Positions 43,043 through 51,983 of a stretch of 64,000 nucleotides of DNA are shown here, in pieces. The first letter of the stretch is position 1, and every line of letters begins with the position of its first letter. A program made the translations under genes and the position numbers. The DNA comes from Rhizobium sp. CF122 (GTDB lineage Bacteria; Pseudomonadota; Alphaproteobacteria; Rhizobiales; Rhizobiaceae). The stretch is taken from NCBI RefSeq assembly GCF_000282035.1, contig NZ_AKKA01000008.1:231275-295274 (forward strand), given 5' to 3'. The notes beneath the pieces are model-generated. The model did no database searches. It was not told the origin of the DNA and saw only the letters and a list, made by a program, of their open reading frames with translations.

Positions 43043-44641
43043 TTATGCGGCACCAGGCCGATTGATCGTCAGGAAGTGACGGACAACAGGTTTCTCGGGA
43101 CCGACATGGTAGGTCAGCACCTTGCCCTGCAGGTCGGCGTCGGCATTGGAGACCCGCTTGTGCTGGCGAAGATGTTCAGCCCAGGATTCCACCATGAACC
43201 ATTCGACGATCTTCTCCGGGTCAGCCGAGTCCTCGGTGACACCCCAGCCATAGGCACCATCGCGGCGGCGTTCGATGGAAAGATGATCGATGGCGTGCAG
43301 GAATGCGCTGCGGTGCTGCTTCTCGACCTTGTACTCGATCAGGATCAGAACCGGACCACGGTCATGGGCAACGGGTTCCGCAACAAGTGGCTCAGGCCAG
43401 TGGTTGGACGGCACCATGTCGGCATCGCCTGCAGGAAGCTTCACGCGGTGCATGATGAACCCGGCGACAAGCAGTCCAGCGGCTCCGATGAGCAAGGTAG
43501 ACCGGATGCCGACAGCTTCGGCGACAGCACCCCATCCGAGGCTTCCAGCAGTCATCGCACCATTGAAGACGGTCAGGTAGACGGCAAGACCACGACCGCG
43601 CACCCAGTTGGGTAGAACAGCCTGCGCTGCGCCGTTGAGCGTGGTCAGGGCGGTGATCCATGCGCCCCCGAGGAACATAAGAACGATGATGGCGACGATC
43701 TTCGGCGGGGCAAGCGACAGAACACCCAAGACGACTGCGGTGATCAGTGCTGCGCCAAGAAGCAGACCGTCCGAGCTCAGGGGTTCGCGAAGCCTCGGCA
43801 TGACCAAGGCTCCACCGATCGCACCAGCTCCGACCGCTCCAAGTAGGATGCCGTAGAAGCTGGCATCACCACCGAGCAGTTGCCGGGCGACGAGAGGGAG
43901 GAGCGCCCAGACGGCGCTGGCGAAGGCGAAGAAGATGGCGGCCCGCAGAAGGACGACATGCAGCGGTTTGCTGGAGCGGGTGTAGCGAAGTCCGGCACGG
44001 AAGGCACCGAAGAAGTTCTCCTGAAGCGCGTCGTTTGCATTCTTCGCCCGTGGCCACCAGACCAGAGCTGCGATCACCACGGCGTAGCTTGCGACATCCG
44101 CGCCGTAGGTGATCCCGGCTCCAAAGGCTGCGAGAAGCAGGCCGCCCGCGGCAGGCCCGATGGAGCGGGCAATGTTGATGCCGAGCGAGTTCAGCGCCAC
44201 GGCGCTCTTGACGTCCTCGCGTTTGACCAGTTCGGGAACAATGGCCTGCCATGTCGGTCCCATCAGAGCAGCGCCAATGCCGCCGAGGAAGGTCAGACCG
44301 ATCAGCGCGCTGACCGACAGCATGCCCGTCTGGGACAGGACCATAAGCGAGATGCTGACGGATGCCAGCAGGAGCTGGACGGCGATCAGGAACTTGCGGC
44401 GATCAAGGATGTCGGTGAGAACGCCCGCAGGAATGGCAAGCAGGAAGATCGGCAGGGTTCCGGCCGCCTGGACCATGGCGACCGCGGCCGGCGATGCCGA
44501 AAGATCCGTCATCAGCCAGGAGCTGGCGACGTCGCGCATGAAAGTTCCGGTGTTGCCAAGGACGGTGGCGATCCACAGAACGGCGAAGACTGGCTGTGCG
44601 AGGGGCGCGAAGGTTCCGCCGGATGATTTTGCGGCACTCAT
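43043..44641 (-). CDS. MFS_3 family exporter with C-terminal monooxygenase-like (ABM) domain
   Basis: 532 residues. About 400 residues of 10-12 transmembrane helices match EntS-type MFS_3 exporters (FAVLWIATVLGNTGTFMRDV, ATLPIFLLAIPAGVLTDI, ALNSLGINIARSIGPAAGG). The last 110 residues are soluble and resemble a dimeric alpha-beta barrel of the antibiotic-monooxygenase type (LILIEYKVEKQHRSAFLHAI, IVEWFMVESWAEHLRQHKRV). Such a fusion may couple export with binding of the substrate. The start overlaps the DoxX stop (ATGA), so the two proteins are coupled. Confidence 0.82.
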   Translation of the reverse strand: MSAAKSSGGTFAPLAQPVFAVLWIATVLGNTGTFMRDVASSWLMTDLSASPAAVAMVQAAGTLPIFLLAIPAGVLTDILDRRKFLIAVQLLLASVSISLMVLSQTGMLSVSALIGLTFLGGIGAALMGPTWQAIVPELVKREDVKSAVALNSLGINIARSIGPAAGGLLLAAFGAGITYGADVASYAVVIAALVWWPRAKNANDALQENFFGAFRAGLRYTRSSKPLHVVLLRAAIFFAFASAVWALLPLVARQLLGGDASFYGILLGAVGAGAIGGALVMPRLREPLSSDGLLLGAALITAVVLGVLSLAPPKIVAIIVLMFLGGAWITALTTLNGAAQAVLPNWVRGRGLAVYLTVFNGAMTAGSLGWGAVAEAVGIRSTLLIGAAGLLVAGFIMHRVKLPAGDADMVPSNHWPEPLVAEPVAHDRGPVLILIEYKVEKQHRSAFLHAIDHLSIERRRDGAYGWGVTEDSADPEKIVEWFMVESWAEHLRQHKRVSNADADLQGKVLTYHVGPEKPVVRHFLTINRPGAA

Positions 44642-45081
44642 TCGCCTGCTCCCTTGGTGAGGTCAAACGCTGCAACGAAGACGAAGGCGCCGGCGAGGCC
44701 GAGATGTTCAAAGAAAGCGTTGGTCGCCATCATGCGATCCATGCCAGGAGCCATCTCCCAGAAGCGTAGGGCGATGAACGTTGCCATGAGCGTGAAGCCC
44801 GCGAGGGCCAATGCTCCAGCCCAACGGAAGAAGCCCGATACCACCATGGCAGAAGCCGTCAGCTCGAACACGATGACGGCGACCGCGAAGAACGCGGCAG
44901 GATGAAGACCGAAATGATCCATCTCAGCCAGTGCGCCGTTGAAGTCGAAGATCTTGGTAAGCGGACCCTGTATGTAGGCAGCGCAGAGTGCGAGCAGCGA
45001 AACGGTTCGCGTGATCGGAGAGGCCATGATGCGCGTCAGGCCGCTTAGGATCGGGTTCGACGTGGGGGATAGGTGGGTCAT
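44638..45081 (-). CDS. DoxX family membrane protein (B)
   Basis: 147 residues from ATG 45081 with CAGGAG eight bases upstream; the frame remains open to 45195 but crosses the shared 30-bp element. Four hydrophobic helices: VSLLALCAAYIQGPLTKIFD, PAAFFAVAVIVFELTASAMV, AGALALAGFTLMATFIALRF and a last AGAFVFVAAFDL. It precedes the MFS gene in a two-gene unit. The 30-bp element begins 75 bp upstream of the start codon. Confidence 0.82.
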   Translation of the reverse strand: MTHLSPTSNPILSGLTRIMASPITRTVSLLALCAAYIQGPLTKIFDFNGALAEMDHFGLHPAAFFAVAVIVFELTASAMVVSGFFRWAGALALAGFTLMATFIALRFWEMAPGMDRMMATNAFFEHLGLAGAFVFVAAFDLTKGAGE

Positions 45082-45155
45082 AATCTGCTCCTGCATGTTC
45101 GCCGCGAGCGGCTGCTTTTGATGGAGCGATATTGACTGGTTGCAGCGGCGCCAAC

Positions 45156-45185
45156 AATTGCAGCAATAGTTTCGATTTAATTGCA
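45156..45185. promoter_or_regulatory. Shared 30-bp element, site B (upstream of DoxX B)
   Basis: AATTGCAGCAAT (a palindromic ATTGC-A-GCAAT), GTTTCGA in the centre and ATTGC at 45180-45184. It begins 75 bp upstream of the DoxX start. A further GCAGCAATT follows within 15 bp. Confidence 0.6.
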
Positions 45186-45243
45186 AAAGCAGCAATTATG
45201 AAGTGATGCTCGGGTGACTGGATGCCACCCGAGCTAAGGCTCG

Positions 45244-47226
45244 TCAGACGGCCCAGCAGGAGCAACCGAGTGCGCCAAAGAACCCCTTGAGGTCGGCGAT
45301 CGGAAGCTTGGATGTCCAAGCTCCGGCATGGTCGTGGCCGTGCACGCCGCAATCGCTGGCGCATCCGCATGTGGAGATGGCGGTGCGGCGCAAGGATCGA
45401 GCGCCCGCGCCCTCCGGTTCGCCCCAGGCCGCGTAGCCGCCGAACTTGCGTACTGGCGACCAGTCGGGCATCGCGGGCGGGATGTCGTTCTTGTCGAGCG
45501 TCTTGAAGTCGCCTGCACCGTAGACGATCTTGCCGCCGACCATGGTCAGTTCCGAGGTGAGGAACGAAATCTCGTCTTCGGCGCAGGAGAAGAAGTCCTT
45601 GTCCGGCACCACCAGATCGGCGAACTGACCCTTCTCGATGCGGCCCTTCTTGCCCTCTTCATTGGAGAACCACGTGACCTTCTCAGTCCACATGCGCAGC
45701 GCGGTCTCCCGGTCGAGGCAGTTGGCTCGCGGATAGAGTTGCATTCCGCCGATAGTCTTGCCGGTGACCATCCACGACAGCGAAACCCACGGATTGTAGG
45801 AAGCAACGCGCGTCGCATCGGTGCCTGCGGAGACATTCACACCCTTGTCGAGCATGCGGCGGATCGGCGGCGTAGCCTCGGCCACGCCGTGACCGTATCG
45901 CTCGACGAAGTATTCGCCTTGGTAGGCCATACGATGCTGAGTGGCGATGCCACCGCCGAGTGCGGCGATGCGGTCGATCGAGCGATCCGAGATGGTTTCG
46001 GCATGGTCGAAGAACCAGTTCAGTCCTTCGAGCGGAATGTCCCTGTCGACCTTCTCGAACACATCGAGGGCGCGGGAGATGGTCTCGTCATAGGTGGCGT
46101 GGAGACGCCAGGGCCAGCGGTTTTCTGCCAGTACGCGGACGACCTCTTCCAGCTCGCCTTCCATTTCCGGAGCCATTTCCGGACGGGGCTGGCGGAAATC
46201 CTCGAAGTCGGCAGCCGAGAAGACGAGCATCTCACCGGCACCGTTGTGGCGGAAGTAGTCGTTGCCCTGCTTGTATTTGACCGACTGCGTCCAGTTCAGG
46301 AAGTCCTGCTTTTCTTCCTTGGGTTTCTGGGTGAAGAGGTTGTAGGCCAGACGCACCGTCATCTGTTTCTCATCGGAGAGCTTCTGGATGACCTCGTAGT
46401 CGTCCGGATAGTTCTGGAAGCCCCCGCCCGCATCGATCACGCCTGTCACGCCGAGGCGGTTCAGTTCGCGCATGAAGTGACGGGTCGAGTTGACCTGGTA
46501 GTCCAGAGGAAGCTTTGGCCCCTTGGCGAGCGTCGAGTACAGAATGCCCGCATTCGGCTTCGCGAGCAGCATGCCAGTCGGGTTGCCGTTGACATCGCGC
46601 GTGATTTCGCCGCCGGGCGGGTTCGGCGTGTCCCGGGTGTAGCCGACTGCACGGAGAGCCGCACCGTTGAGCAGCGCCCGATCATAGAGATGCAGAAGGA
46701 AGACGGGTGTGTCGGGCGCGACAGCATTGATCTCCTCGATGGTCGGGAGGCGCTTTTCCGCGAACTGGTGTTCGGTGAAGCCGCCGACGACGCGAACCCA
46801 TTGCGGCGCGGGCGTGATCGCCACCTGGCGCTTCAGCATGTCCATCGCATCGGCGAGCGACCGAACGCCGTCCCAGCGCAGCTCCATGTTGTAGTTCAGG
46901 CCACCACGAACGACGTGGGTGTGGTTGTCGATCAGACCCGGCAGGACGCGCTTGCCCCTGAGGTCGACGATCTTCGTGTTGGCACCAGCCAGCGCCATAA
47001 TCTCGCTATCGGACCCGACTTCGAGAAACAGGCCATCCTTGATGGCGATCGCCGTGGCGTTCGGATTGGTCCGGTCAAGGGTCGTCACGTGGCCGTTGTG
47101 GAGGATCAGGTCGGGATGCATGGTGTCTACTCCGGTCTGGTTGGGATCGGCGGCTTTCGCCGGGGAGAAGAGGTTCGAGAACGCCAGGCTCGACGCGCCC
47201 CCAAGAAAGGATCGACGAGTCGTCAT
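45244..47226 (-). CDS. Tat-exported amidohydrolase (YtcJ-like) with Cys/His-rich tail
   Basis: 660 residues from ATG 47226. MTTRRSFLGGASSLAFSNLF carries an RR-type (Tat-like) signal. The amidohydrolase metal site shows as PGLIDNHTHVVRGG (HxH), with later DHAETISD, TQHRMAYQ and SAGTDATRVASYNPW. YtcJ-like members hydrolyse amides or related bonds; substrate unknown. The last 45 residues hold five Cys and two His (STCGCASDCGVHGHDHAG, then LGCSCWAV), suggesting an extra metal or cluster site. Its start overlaps the XapX stop (ATGA). Confidence 0.85.
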   Translation of the reverse strand: MTTRRSFLGGASSLAFSNLFSPAKAADPNQTGVDTMHPDLILHNGHVTTLDRTNPNATAIAIKDGLFLEVGSDSEIMALAGANTKIVDLRGKRVLPGLIDNHTHVVRGGLNYNMELRWDGVRSLADAMDMLKRQVAITPAPQWVRVVGGFTEHQFAEKRLPTIEEINAVAPDTPVFLLHLYDRALLNGAALRAVGYTRDTPNPPGGEITRDVNGNPTGMLLAKPNAGILYSTLAKGPKLPLDYQVNSTRHFMRELNRLGVTGVIDAGGGFQNYPDDYEVIQKLSDEKQMTVRLAYNLFTQKPKEEKQDFLNWTQSVKYKQGNDYFRHNGAGEMLVFSAADFEDFRQPRPEMAPEMEGELEEVVRVLAENRWPWRLHATYDETISRALDVFEKVDRDIPLEGLNWFFDHAETISDRSIDRIAALGGGIATQHRMAYQGEYFVERYGHGVAEATPPIRRMLDKGVNVSAGTDATRVASYNPWVSLSWMVTGKTIGGMQLYPRANCLDRETALRMWTEKVTWFSNEEGKKGRIEKGQFADLVVPDKDFFSCAEDEISFLTSELTMVGGKIVYGAGDFKTLDKNDIPPAMPDWSPVRKFGGYAAWGEPEGAGARSLRRTAISTCGCASDCGVHGHDHAGAWTSKLPIADLKGFFGALGCSCWAV

Positions 47227-47513
47227 CAGCTCCGCTCCTCCGCTTTTACCGCTGCCTGATGGGCGAGGTCGATCCGATCGCTGCCCTTCGGTAGGTGGCC
47301 GAACATGTGCGGCTTGATCTGATGAAGCCATGAAACGGCTGCAGGCTCCCTGCTCCACAAGGTCTTTGCGAAAGGGATGATCTGTTCGCCGACGAGAATG
47401 CCGAGAAGGCCGACCAAGGCGATGACAGGCGGAGCCGGCGAGCGGACGTTCAGGAGGCTGTAGACGATGCCGACCAGCAGGCCTGCGCCGAGAGACAGGA
47501 GATAGATTTTCAT
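47226..47513 (-). CDS. XapX/DUF1427 small membrane protein
   Basis: 95 residues. Two hydrophobic helices at the N-terminus (YLLSLGAGLLVGIVYSLLN and VIALVGLLGILVGEQIIPFA) with the XapX pattern VRSPAPPVIALVGLLGILVG. The soluble tail includes WLHQIKPHMFGHLP. Function is unknown; XapX genes often neighbour amidohydrolases and isochorismatases, as here. It is translationally coupled to the amidohydrolase. Confidence 0.85.
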   Translation of the reverse strand: MKIYLLSLGAGLLVGIVYSLLNVRSPAPPVIALVGLLGILVGEQIIPFAKTLWSREPAAVSWLHQIKPHMFGHLPKGSDRIDLAHQAAVKAEERS

Positions 47514-47538
47514 GGGTTGTCCTTCACGATTACGGAAA

Positions 47539-47568
47539 GGCCGCTCCGACGGGGTTATCGGAGCGGCC
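47539..47568 (-). terminator. Terminator between the isochorismatase and XapX genes
   Basis: A perfect 11-bp stem (GGCCGCTCCGA / TCGGAGCGGCC) with an 8-base loop, followed leftward by TTTCC. It lies 11 bp after the isochorismatase stop. An adjacent GGCCTGATCAGGCC palindrome overlaps its right arm and could form an alternative hairpin. Strong stem but short T-run, so partial read-through into XapX-amidohydrolase is plausible. Confidence 0.6.
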
Positions 47569-47579
47569 TGATCAGGCCG

Positions 47580-48269
47580 TTACTTGGCTGGGTTCGGTCC
47601 GATGCGCTTGCCGTGCTTGACGCGTTCCTCTGCGCCGTGAACCATCGTGTAGGCGTAGTCGATGCCCATGCCGTATGCGCCGGAATGCTCCTTCACGAGG
47701 GTGGTGACAGCATCGTAGGTTTCCCTGCGGGCCCAGTCGCGCTGCCACTCGAGCAGGACCTGCTGCCAGGTGACAGGGATCACGCCTGCCTGAACCATCC
47801 GGTCCATCGCGTATTTGTGCGCGTCTGAGGACGTGCCGCCGGAAGCATCCGCGACCATGTAGATCTCATAATCCGGAACATCATGCAGAGCCGAGAGTGC
47901 GAAGGTTGTGTTGCACACTTCCGTCCACAGACCGGATACGACGATCTTCTTGCGGCCCTCGGCGGCATTCTTCGCCAGCGCGTCACGGACGTTCTGATCG
48001 TCCCAGGAGTTCATGGAGGTGCGTTCGAGGAGGTCGTTCTCCGGAAAGACGGCAAGCAATTCCGGAAACGTGTTGCCCGAGAAGGATTGCGTCTCGACCG
48101 TGGTGATCGTGGTCGGGACGTTGAAGATCCTGGCGGCCTTGGCGAGGCCGACGACATTGTTCTTCAGTACCTGGCGGTCGATCGACTGAACGCCAAAAGC
48201 CATCTGAGGTTGTTGGTCGATGAAAATCAACTGGCTGTTGGCGGGAGTGAGAACTTCGAGCTTGGACAT
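47580..48269 (-). CDS. Isochorismatase-family cysteine hydrolase (YcaC type)
   Basis: 229 residues. The catalytic triad regions are visible: Asp in LIFIDQQPQMAFG, Lys in AAEGRKKIVVSG, and Cys in GLWTEVCNTTFALSAL preceded by the cis-peptide-type loop. YcaC-like hydrolases act on small amides or esters; substrate unknown. An AGAGGAAAATATC ribosome site precedes ATG 48269. The shared 30-bp element lies 187 bp upstream. Next genes downstream are XapX and the amidohydrolase. Confidence 0.87.
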   Translation of the reverse strand: MSKLEVLTPANSQLIFIDQQPQMAFGVQSIDRQVLKNNVVGLAKAARIFNVPTTITTVETQSFSGNTFPELLAVFPENDLLERTSMNSWDDQNVRDALAKNAAEGRKKIVVSGLWTEVCNTTFALSALHDVPDYEIYMVADASGGTSSDAHKYAMDRMVQAGVIPVTWQQVLLEWQRDWARRETYDAVTTLVKEHSGAYGMGIDYAYTMVHGAEERVKHGKRIGPNPAK

Positions 48270-48455
48270 GATATTTTCCTCTTCGGTTGTTTGGACCGCG
48301 AATGCGGCGGGTTATAAACTGGGCAGGGCCTGTCGGACGGACACCATGTCCTGGAACACGGCTCATAAGGCCCTGAGTAGGTCGAAACCGATGCTTTCAT
48401 TCACTCGTTGCCTCGGCTGCTGAAAGGAAACGTAGTGTGATTTGCGCTTGGGCAA

Positions 48456-48485
48456 AATTGCAATATTAATTGCGAATGAGTTGCC
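48456..48485. promoter_or_regulatory. Shared 30-bp element, site C (upstream of the isochorismatase gene)
   Basis: AATTGCAATATT, then TTGCGAATGA, then GTTGCC. It is very close to site E at the ring-cleavage dioxygenase. The distance to the start codon (187 bp) is larger than for the other sites. Confidence 0.5.
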
Positions 48486-49022
48486 TTTGTCGCAATAATT
48501 ACTTGGAAGTTCGGTTGACCTGCGGACGTCGCACGAGGCTGCTTTACGCGACCATTCGGTCCAAAATTTACTCAAGAAAATTTCATTCGGACTGGCGGCG
48601 CTGAGGTAGTTTGCAGTGTCGCTGTTCACGCTATTCGGCGTGGAGCGATTTGGCTGAATTCGCTTGGGCGAGACAGCCCGTGGACAACAGGAGAGCGCAG
48701 TGTGAGCCGCGAAATGCTTGGCAGTTGGCCATTGAGCATTGACGCGACTAGATGGTGAGTACGCTGTACGCGCAGGGGTTCCATATCGCGATTCCTTTGT
48801 CTTCTGCTTAGTCTCAACAGGCGTTGCTCCAAATTCATAGGTCGATTTATGCCGAACCAGGAGACGAGCGCCATGTCACGGCACCTCCCATACAGGATAG
48901 GGCCATCACACACTCGGCGCTGTCCGACGATGGATCAAATCAGCCGTGGGAAATATCTTCAAAGGAGAGATGGGAGAAGCCCGTCATTGTGGAGTAACTA
49001 TCCATGGATATGGACAAAGCCA
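48486..49022. other. 537-bp gap, no gene recognised
   Basis: Includes a further CGCAATAATT half-site near 48492-48501. Small open frames (minus strand 48626-48913) have no family features. Nothing else convincing. Confidence 0.45.
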
Positions 49023-49940
49023 CTAAGGTGTGCCGGTATCATCGTCGTAGGCAGAAAACACGCCCGCAACCCAGTCTGCAAAGACCTGATACTTAAGGCT
49101 CGGAAACCGGCCCGCTGGCCTTACTATGTGAACAGGATAACGTGGTGGCGCCCAATCGTTCATGATTGGGACCAGGGCGCCACGAGCGATATGGGGCCGT
49201 GCCAAGAATTCGAATGTCTGCCCGATACCCAGTCCTGCTAATATTCCATGCAAATGCGCCGTCGCATCACTGGTGGAGAGCTTGATGGGGCCGTAGATCT
49301 CTATTTTCTCATCGCCTTTAATCAGTCGAACGGGTGCAGCTTTCAGACTACGTGCAAAAAAGTACTGCACGAAAATATGATCACGCTGCAGATCCGATGG
49401 CGAAGCTGGCACCCCGTGTTTTTCGAGGTACCACGGGGTTGCGCAGGTCACTATCTCAACGCTGCATAACTTCCTCGCAACAAGAGATGCGCTGGGCAGA
49501 TCGCCGGCACGAATGACGCAGTCTATGCCCTCTTCGACGATGTCGGCCTGACGTTCTGTTACACCAAGATGCAACTCGATCTCTGGATAGAGCGCGTAAA
49601 ACTCTGGCAACCGAGGGATCAGAATCGCATTCGCGAAGGTCCCTCCTACGTCAACCCGAAGTTTTCCCCTGGTGGCTAGGCGCCCACGGCTCGCCTCATT
49701 GTTCATTTCGTCGAAATCGGCGATCAGGCGAATGGCACGCTCGTAGTAAGCAACTCCCTCAGGTGTCACTGTGACTGAACGTGTCGTGCGTTCGAGCAGT
49801 TTGAGGCTCAAGCTTGCCTCTAGATCCTGAACAAGCTTACTCACGGTCGACCGTGGCGCACCCATCGTGTCTGCAGCCTTTGCAAAGGATCCGGCCTCGA
49901 CGACGCGAACAAAGGCTCTGATCGCTCCCAATTGATCCAT
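49023..49940 (-). CDS. LysR-family regulator (downstream of the ring-cleavage dioxygenase)
   Basis: 305 residues from ATG 49940 with GGAG eight bases upstream. The N-terminal wHTH (MDQLGAIRAFVRVVEAGSFA, KAADTMGAPRSTVSKLVQDL, LLERTTRSVTVTPEGVAYYE) is of the CrgA/AaeR-like group, followed by an effector-binding domain. It lies 72 bp downstream of the dioxygenase gene on the same strand. Its own targets are not evident. Confidence 0.87.
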   Translation of the reverse strand: MDQLGAIRAFVRVVEAGSFAKAADTMGAPRSTVSKLVQDLEASLSLKLLERTTRSVTVTPEGVAYYERAIRLIADFDEMNNEASRGRLATRGKLRVDVGGTFANAILIPRLPEFYALYPEIELHLGVTERQADIVEEGIDCVIRAGDLPSASLVARKLCSVEIVTCATPWYLEKHGVPASPSDLQRDHIFVQYFFARSLKAAPVRLIKGDEKIEIYGPIKLSTSDATAHLHGILAGLGIGQTFEFLARPHIARGALVPIMNDWAPPRYPVHIVRPAGRFPSLKYQVFADWVAGVFSAYDDDTGTP

Positions 49941-50012
49941 TGTCATCTCTCCATCGAAATTTATGTGTGCGGCGTCCAAAATTCGAAATGCCACCAGTTT
50001 TGAGTGGTATTG

Positions 50013-50945
50013 TCAGGCAGCCAATGGCTCGAGATTTGCCTGGATCTGATCGCGGAAAGCTTCATATCGGCCCGGTAGCTTGAGCGCTTCCCCAAGCTGA
50101 GCCGTGTCTTCGTCGCGATTGAAGCCCGGCTCGTTCGTGGCAACCTCGAACAGAACGCCACCCGGCGTGCGGAAGTAGATCGCCCAGAAATAGTCGCGAT
50201 CGATGACGGGCGTGACCTGGTACCCTGTGTCCATTAAGGCCTTGCGCACCTCGAGCTGCTTCTCGCGGTTGTCGACGGCAAACGCGATGTGGTGAACCGA
50301 TCCCGCCCCCTGACGCGCAAAGGGCATTTTCGGCAGGGATGCGAGATCGATCGTATCCGCTCCGTTGCCATTGGGGATGATGAAGCGAGTCACGTCGCCC
50401 TCCTTCTCGGCGCGCTGGTAACCCATGAAGCCGAGAAGCTCTTCCGTCGCTGCGGTGTCATGCAGGCTGAAGCGAGCGCCGGCGAAACCGCGGATGGCCG
50501 CATCGTCGGGAATTCCATCCGCCAGCCATGGCGCGCGGTTGTCGTCGGCGGACTCGATCAGCGCAAGAGCGTCGCCATCCGGACCCATGAAGCGAAGACG
50601 GTTGGCACCGAAGACAGTATCCGTTTCCAGACCGTCGACACCTTGAGCCGCGAAGCGATCCTGCCAGAACTTCAGCGAGCCCTTTGGAACCGAGAACTGC
50701 GTCTCACCGACCTCACCCGCGCCCGGACGACCAAGCATCATGTTCGGGAATGGGAAGTAGGTCATCACCGTGCCTGCGGAACCATTCTCGTCGCCGTAGT
50801 ACAGGTGGTAGACGCTCGGATCGTCGAAGTTGACCGTCTGCTTGACGCGGCGCAGGCCCAGCGTGTCGGTGAAGAAGTGATTGTTCTGCCGCGCGTCCGA
50901 TGCCATCGAAGTCACGTGGTGAAGTCCCTTGATGTCCTTGATCAT
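50013..50945 (-). CDS. Ring-cleaving dioxygenase, VOC superfamily (MhqO/LinE-like)
   Basis: 310 residues from ATG 50945, preceded by AAAGG. Two VOC modules: KDIKGLHHVTSMASDARQNN with first His ligands (GLHHVT), and a C-terminal module with GSVHHIAFAVDNREKQ and GGVLFEVATNEPGF, which supplies His and Glu ligands. The family, including hydroquinone dioxygenases, cleaves catechol- or hydroquinone-like rings. The LysR gene is divergent, with a 30-bp element between. Presumably induced by quinone or aromatic stress. Confidence 0.86.
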   Translation of the reverse strand: MIKDIKGLHHVTSMASDARQNNHFFTDTLGLRRVKQTVNFDDPSVYHLYYGDENGSAGTVMTYFPFPNMMLGRPGAGEVGETQFSVPKGSLKFWQDRFAAQGVDGLETDTVFGANRLRFMGPDGDALALIESADDNRAPWLADGIPDDAAIRGFAGARFSLHDTAATEELLGFMGYQRAEKEGDVTRFIIPNGNGADTIDLASLPKMPFARQGAGSVHHIAFAVDNREKQLEVRKALMDTGYQVTPVIDRDYFWAIYFRTPGGVLFEVATNEPGFNRDEDTAQLGEALKLPGRYEAFRDQIQANLEPLAA

Positions 50946-51015
50946 GTCAGTGCCTTTCAATCAGCGTTGGTGTTCAAGTGTTGATATGAATGTAGGCCCG
51001 TTGATCACCGCGCGG

Positions 51016-51045
51016 AATTGCAATATTCCTTGTGATTGAATTGCC
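51016..51045. promoter_or_regulatory. Shared 30-bp element, site E (dioxygenase/LysR divergent promoter)
   Basis: AATTGCAATATT, TTGTGATTGA and ATTGCC. It lies 71 bp upstream of the dioxygenase start and 18 bp upstream of the divergent LysR start. Includes an ATTC-N9-GAAT interrupted dyad, suiting LysR binding. Confidence 0.6.
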
Positions 51046-51062
51046 AAATTTGAAACAATGAT

Positions 51063-51962
51063 ATGAACGACTACAAAGCACTCCGAACCTTCCTCCTCGC
51101 TGCCGAAAAGCGGAATTTCGCCCAGGTCGCGCGCGAATTGGACATGACACCCGCAGCCGTGACACGGGCGATCGCCGCGCTCGAAGCGGAACTTGGCGTG
51201 CAGCTCTTTGTTCGCACGACTAGACAGGTATCACTAACGACTGATGGGGCCATCTTCGCCGCGCAGATCCAGCCCGCGGTGAAGACGCTTGAAGACGCGC
51301 GGCGCGAGGTGATGAACGCGCACAAGGCCGATGAGGGACGGCTTCGGATCAGTGCGCCGACGTGGTTCGGCAAGGTAGTGCTGCCGCCGATCCTTTCAGG
51401 ATTCAAGGAACGATATCCGAAGATGAGCTTCGAGATTTCGCTGTCCGATGGATTGGTGAACATCGTCGATGACGACTACGACCTGGCGATCCGCATCTCA
51501 TCCCAACCATCGGACAAGTTCACGATCTGGCGCAAGATCCGCGTCGTCCCTCGGATTCTTGTCGCGGCGCCCGGGAGTCGGTTCGTCGAAATGCAGCACC
51601 CGAACGAACTGACACCTGACGACTGCCTCGCCTATAGCGGTGAGAGCCGGCGCGAGAACTGGGTGCTGTCGGATGGTGGATCCAGCATGACGATTTCGGC
51701 AGGTCGGGCCTTCAGCGCCAATAGTGGCGAGGTTCTGGCGGACATGGCCGCCGACGGTGCGGGCGTTGCCATGCTACCGGGCTTTCACATCGCCGAATAC
51801 CTGCGCACCGGACGCCTGGTACAGGTCTTTAAAGGATGGGCACCCCCAGAGTTGTGGCTGACGCTTTACTATCCCCCATATCAGGCCCTGCCTCCCCGGA
51901 TCGCATCCTTCTCGAAGTTCTTCGAAGAGCAGGTCCCGGCGCACATGGTCATGCTGGATTGA
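51063..51962 (+). CDS. LysR-family regulator, candidate controller of the 30-bp-element regulon
   Basis: 299 residues: wHTH (MNDYKALRTFLLAAEKRNFA, QVARELDMTPAAVTRAIAAL, LFVRTTRQVSLTTDGAIFAA) and a standard effector domain. Divergent from the ring-cleavage dioxygenase gene, with a 30-bp element in the 117-bp shared promoter; LysR regulators typically bind there. Because four more copies of the element lie before other leftward genes, this protein is the best candidate regulator for all five. No direct evidence of binding. Confidence 0.85.
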   Translation: MNDYKALRTFLLAAEKRNFAQVARELDMTPAAVTRAIAALEAELGVQLFVRTTRQVSLTTDGAIFAAQIQPAVKTLEDARREVMNAHKADEGRLRISAPTWFGKVVLPPILSGFKERYPKMSFEISLSDGLVNIVDDDYDLAIRISSQPSDKFTIWRKIRVVPRILVAAPGSRFVEMQHPNELTPDDCLAYSGESRRENWVLSDGGSSMTISAGRAFSANSGEVLADMAADGAGVAMLPGFHIAEYLRTGRLVQVFKGWAPPELWLTLYYPPYQALPPRIASFSKFFEEQVPAHMVMLD

Positions 51963-51983
51963 CGCTCAGTTAGGACGACGACC

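Noticed and set aside
45328..47259. 643-codon plus-strand frame opposite the amidohydrolase
   Set aside because: The minus-strand amidohydrolase has signal, metal motifs and coupling to XapX; the opposite frame is an Arg/Asp-rich shadow.
48445..48466. Possible sigma-54 promoter TTGGGCA...TTGCA upstream of the isochorismatase gene
   Set aside because: The GG-to-GC distance is 7 bp rather than 10 bp, and orientation is away from the gene.
48626..48913. 95-codon minus-strand frame between the isochorismatase and LysR genes
   Set aside because: Arg-rich text without family features or ribosome site.
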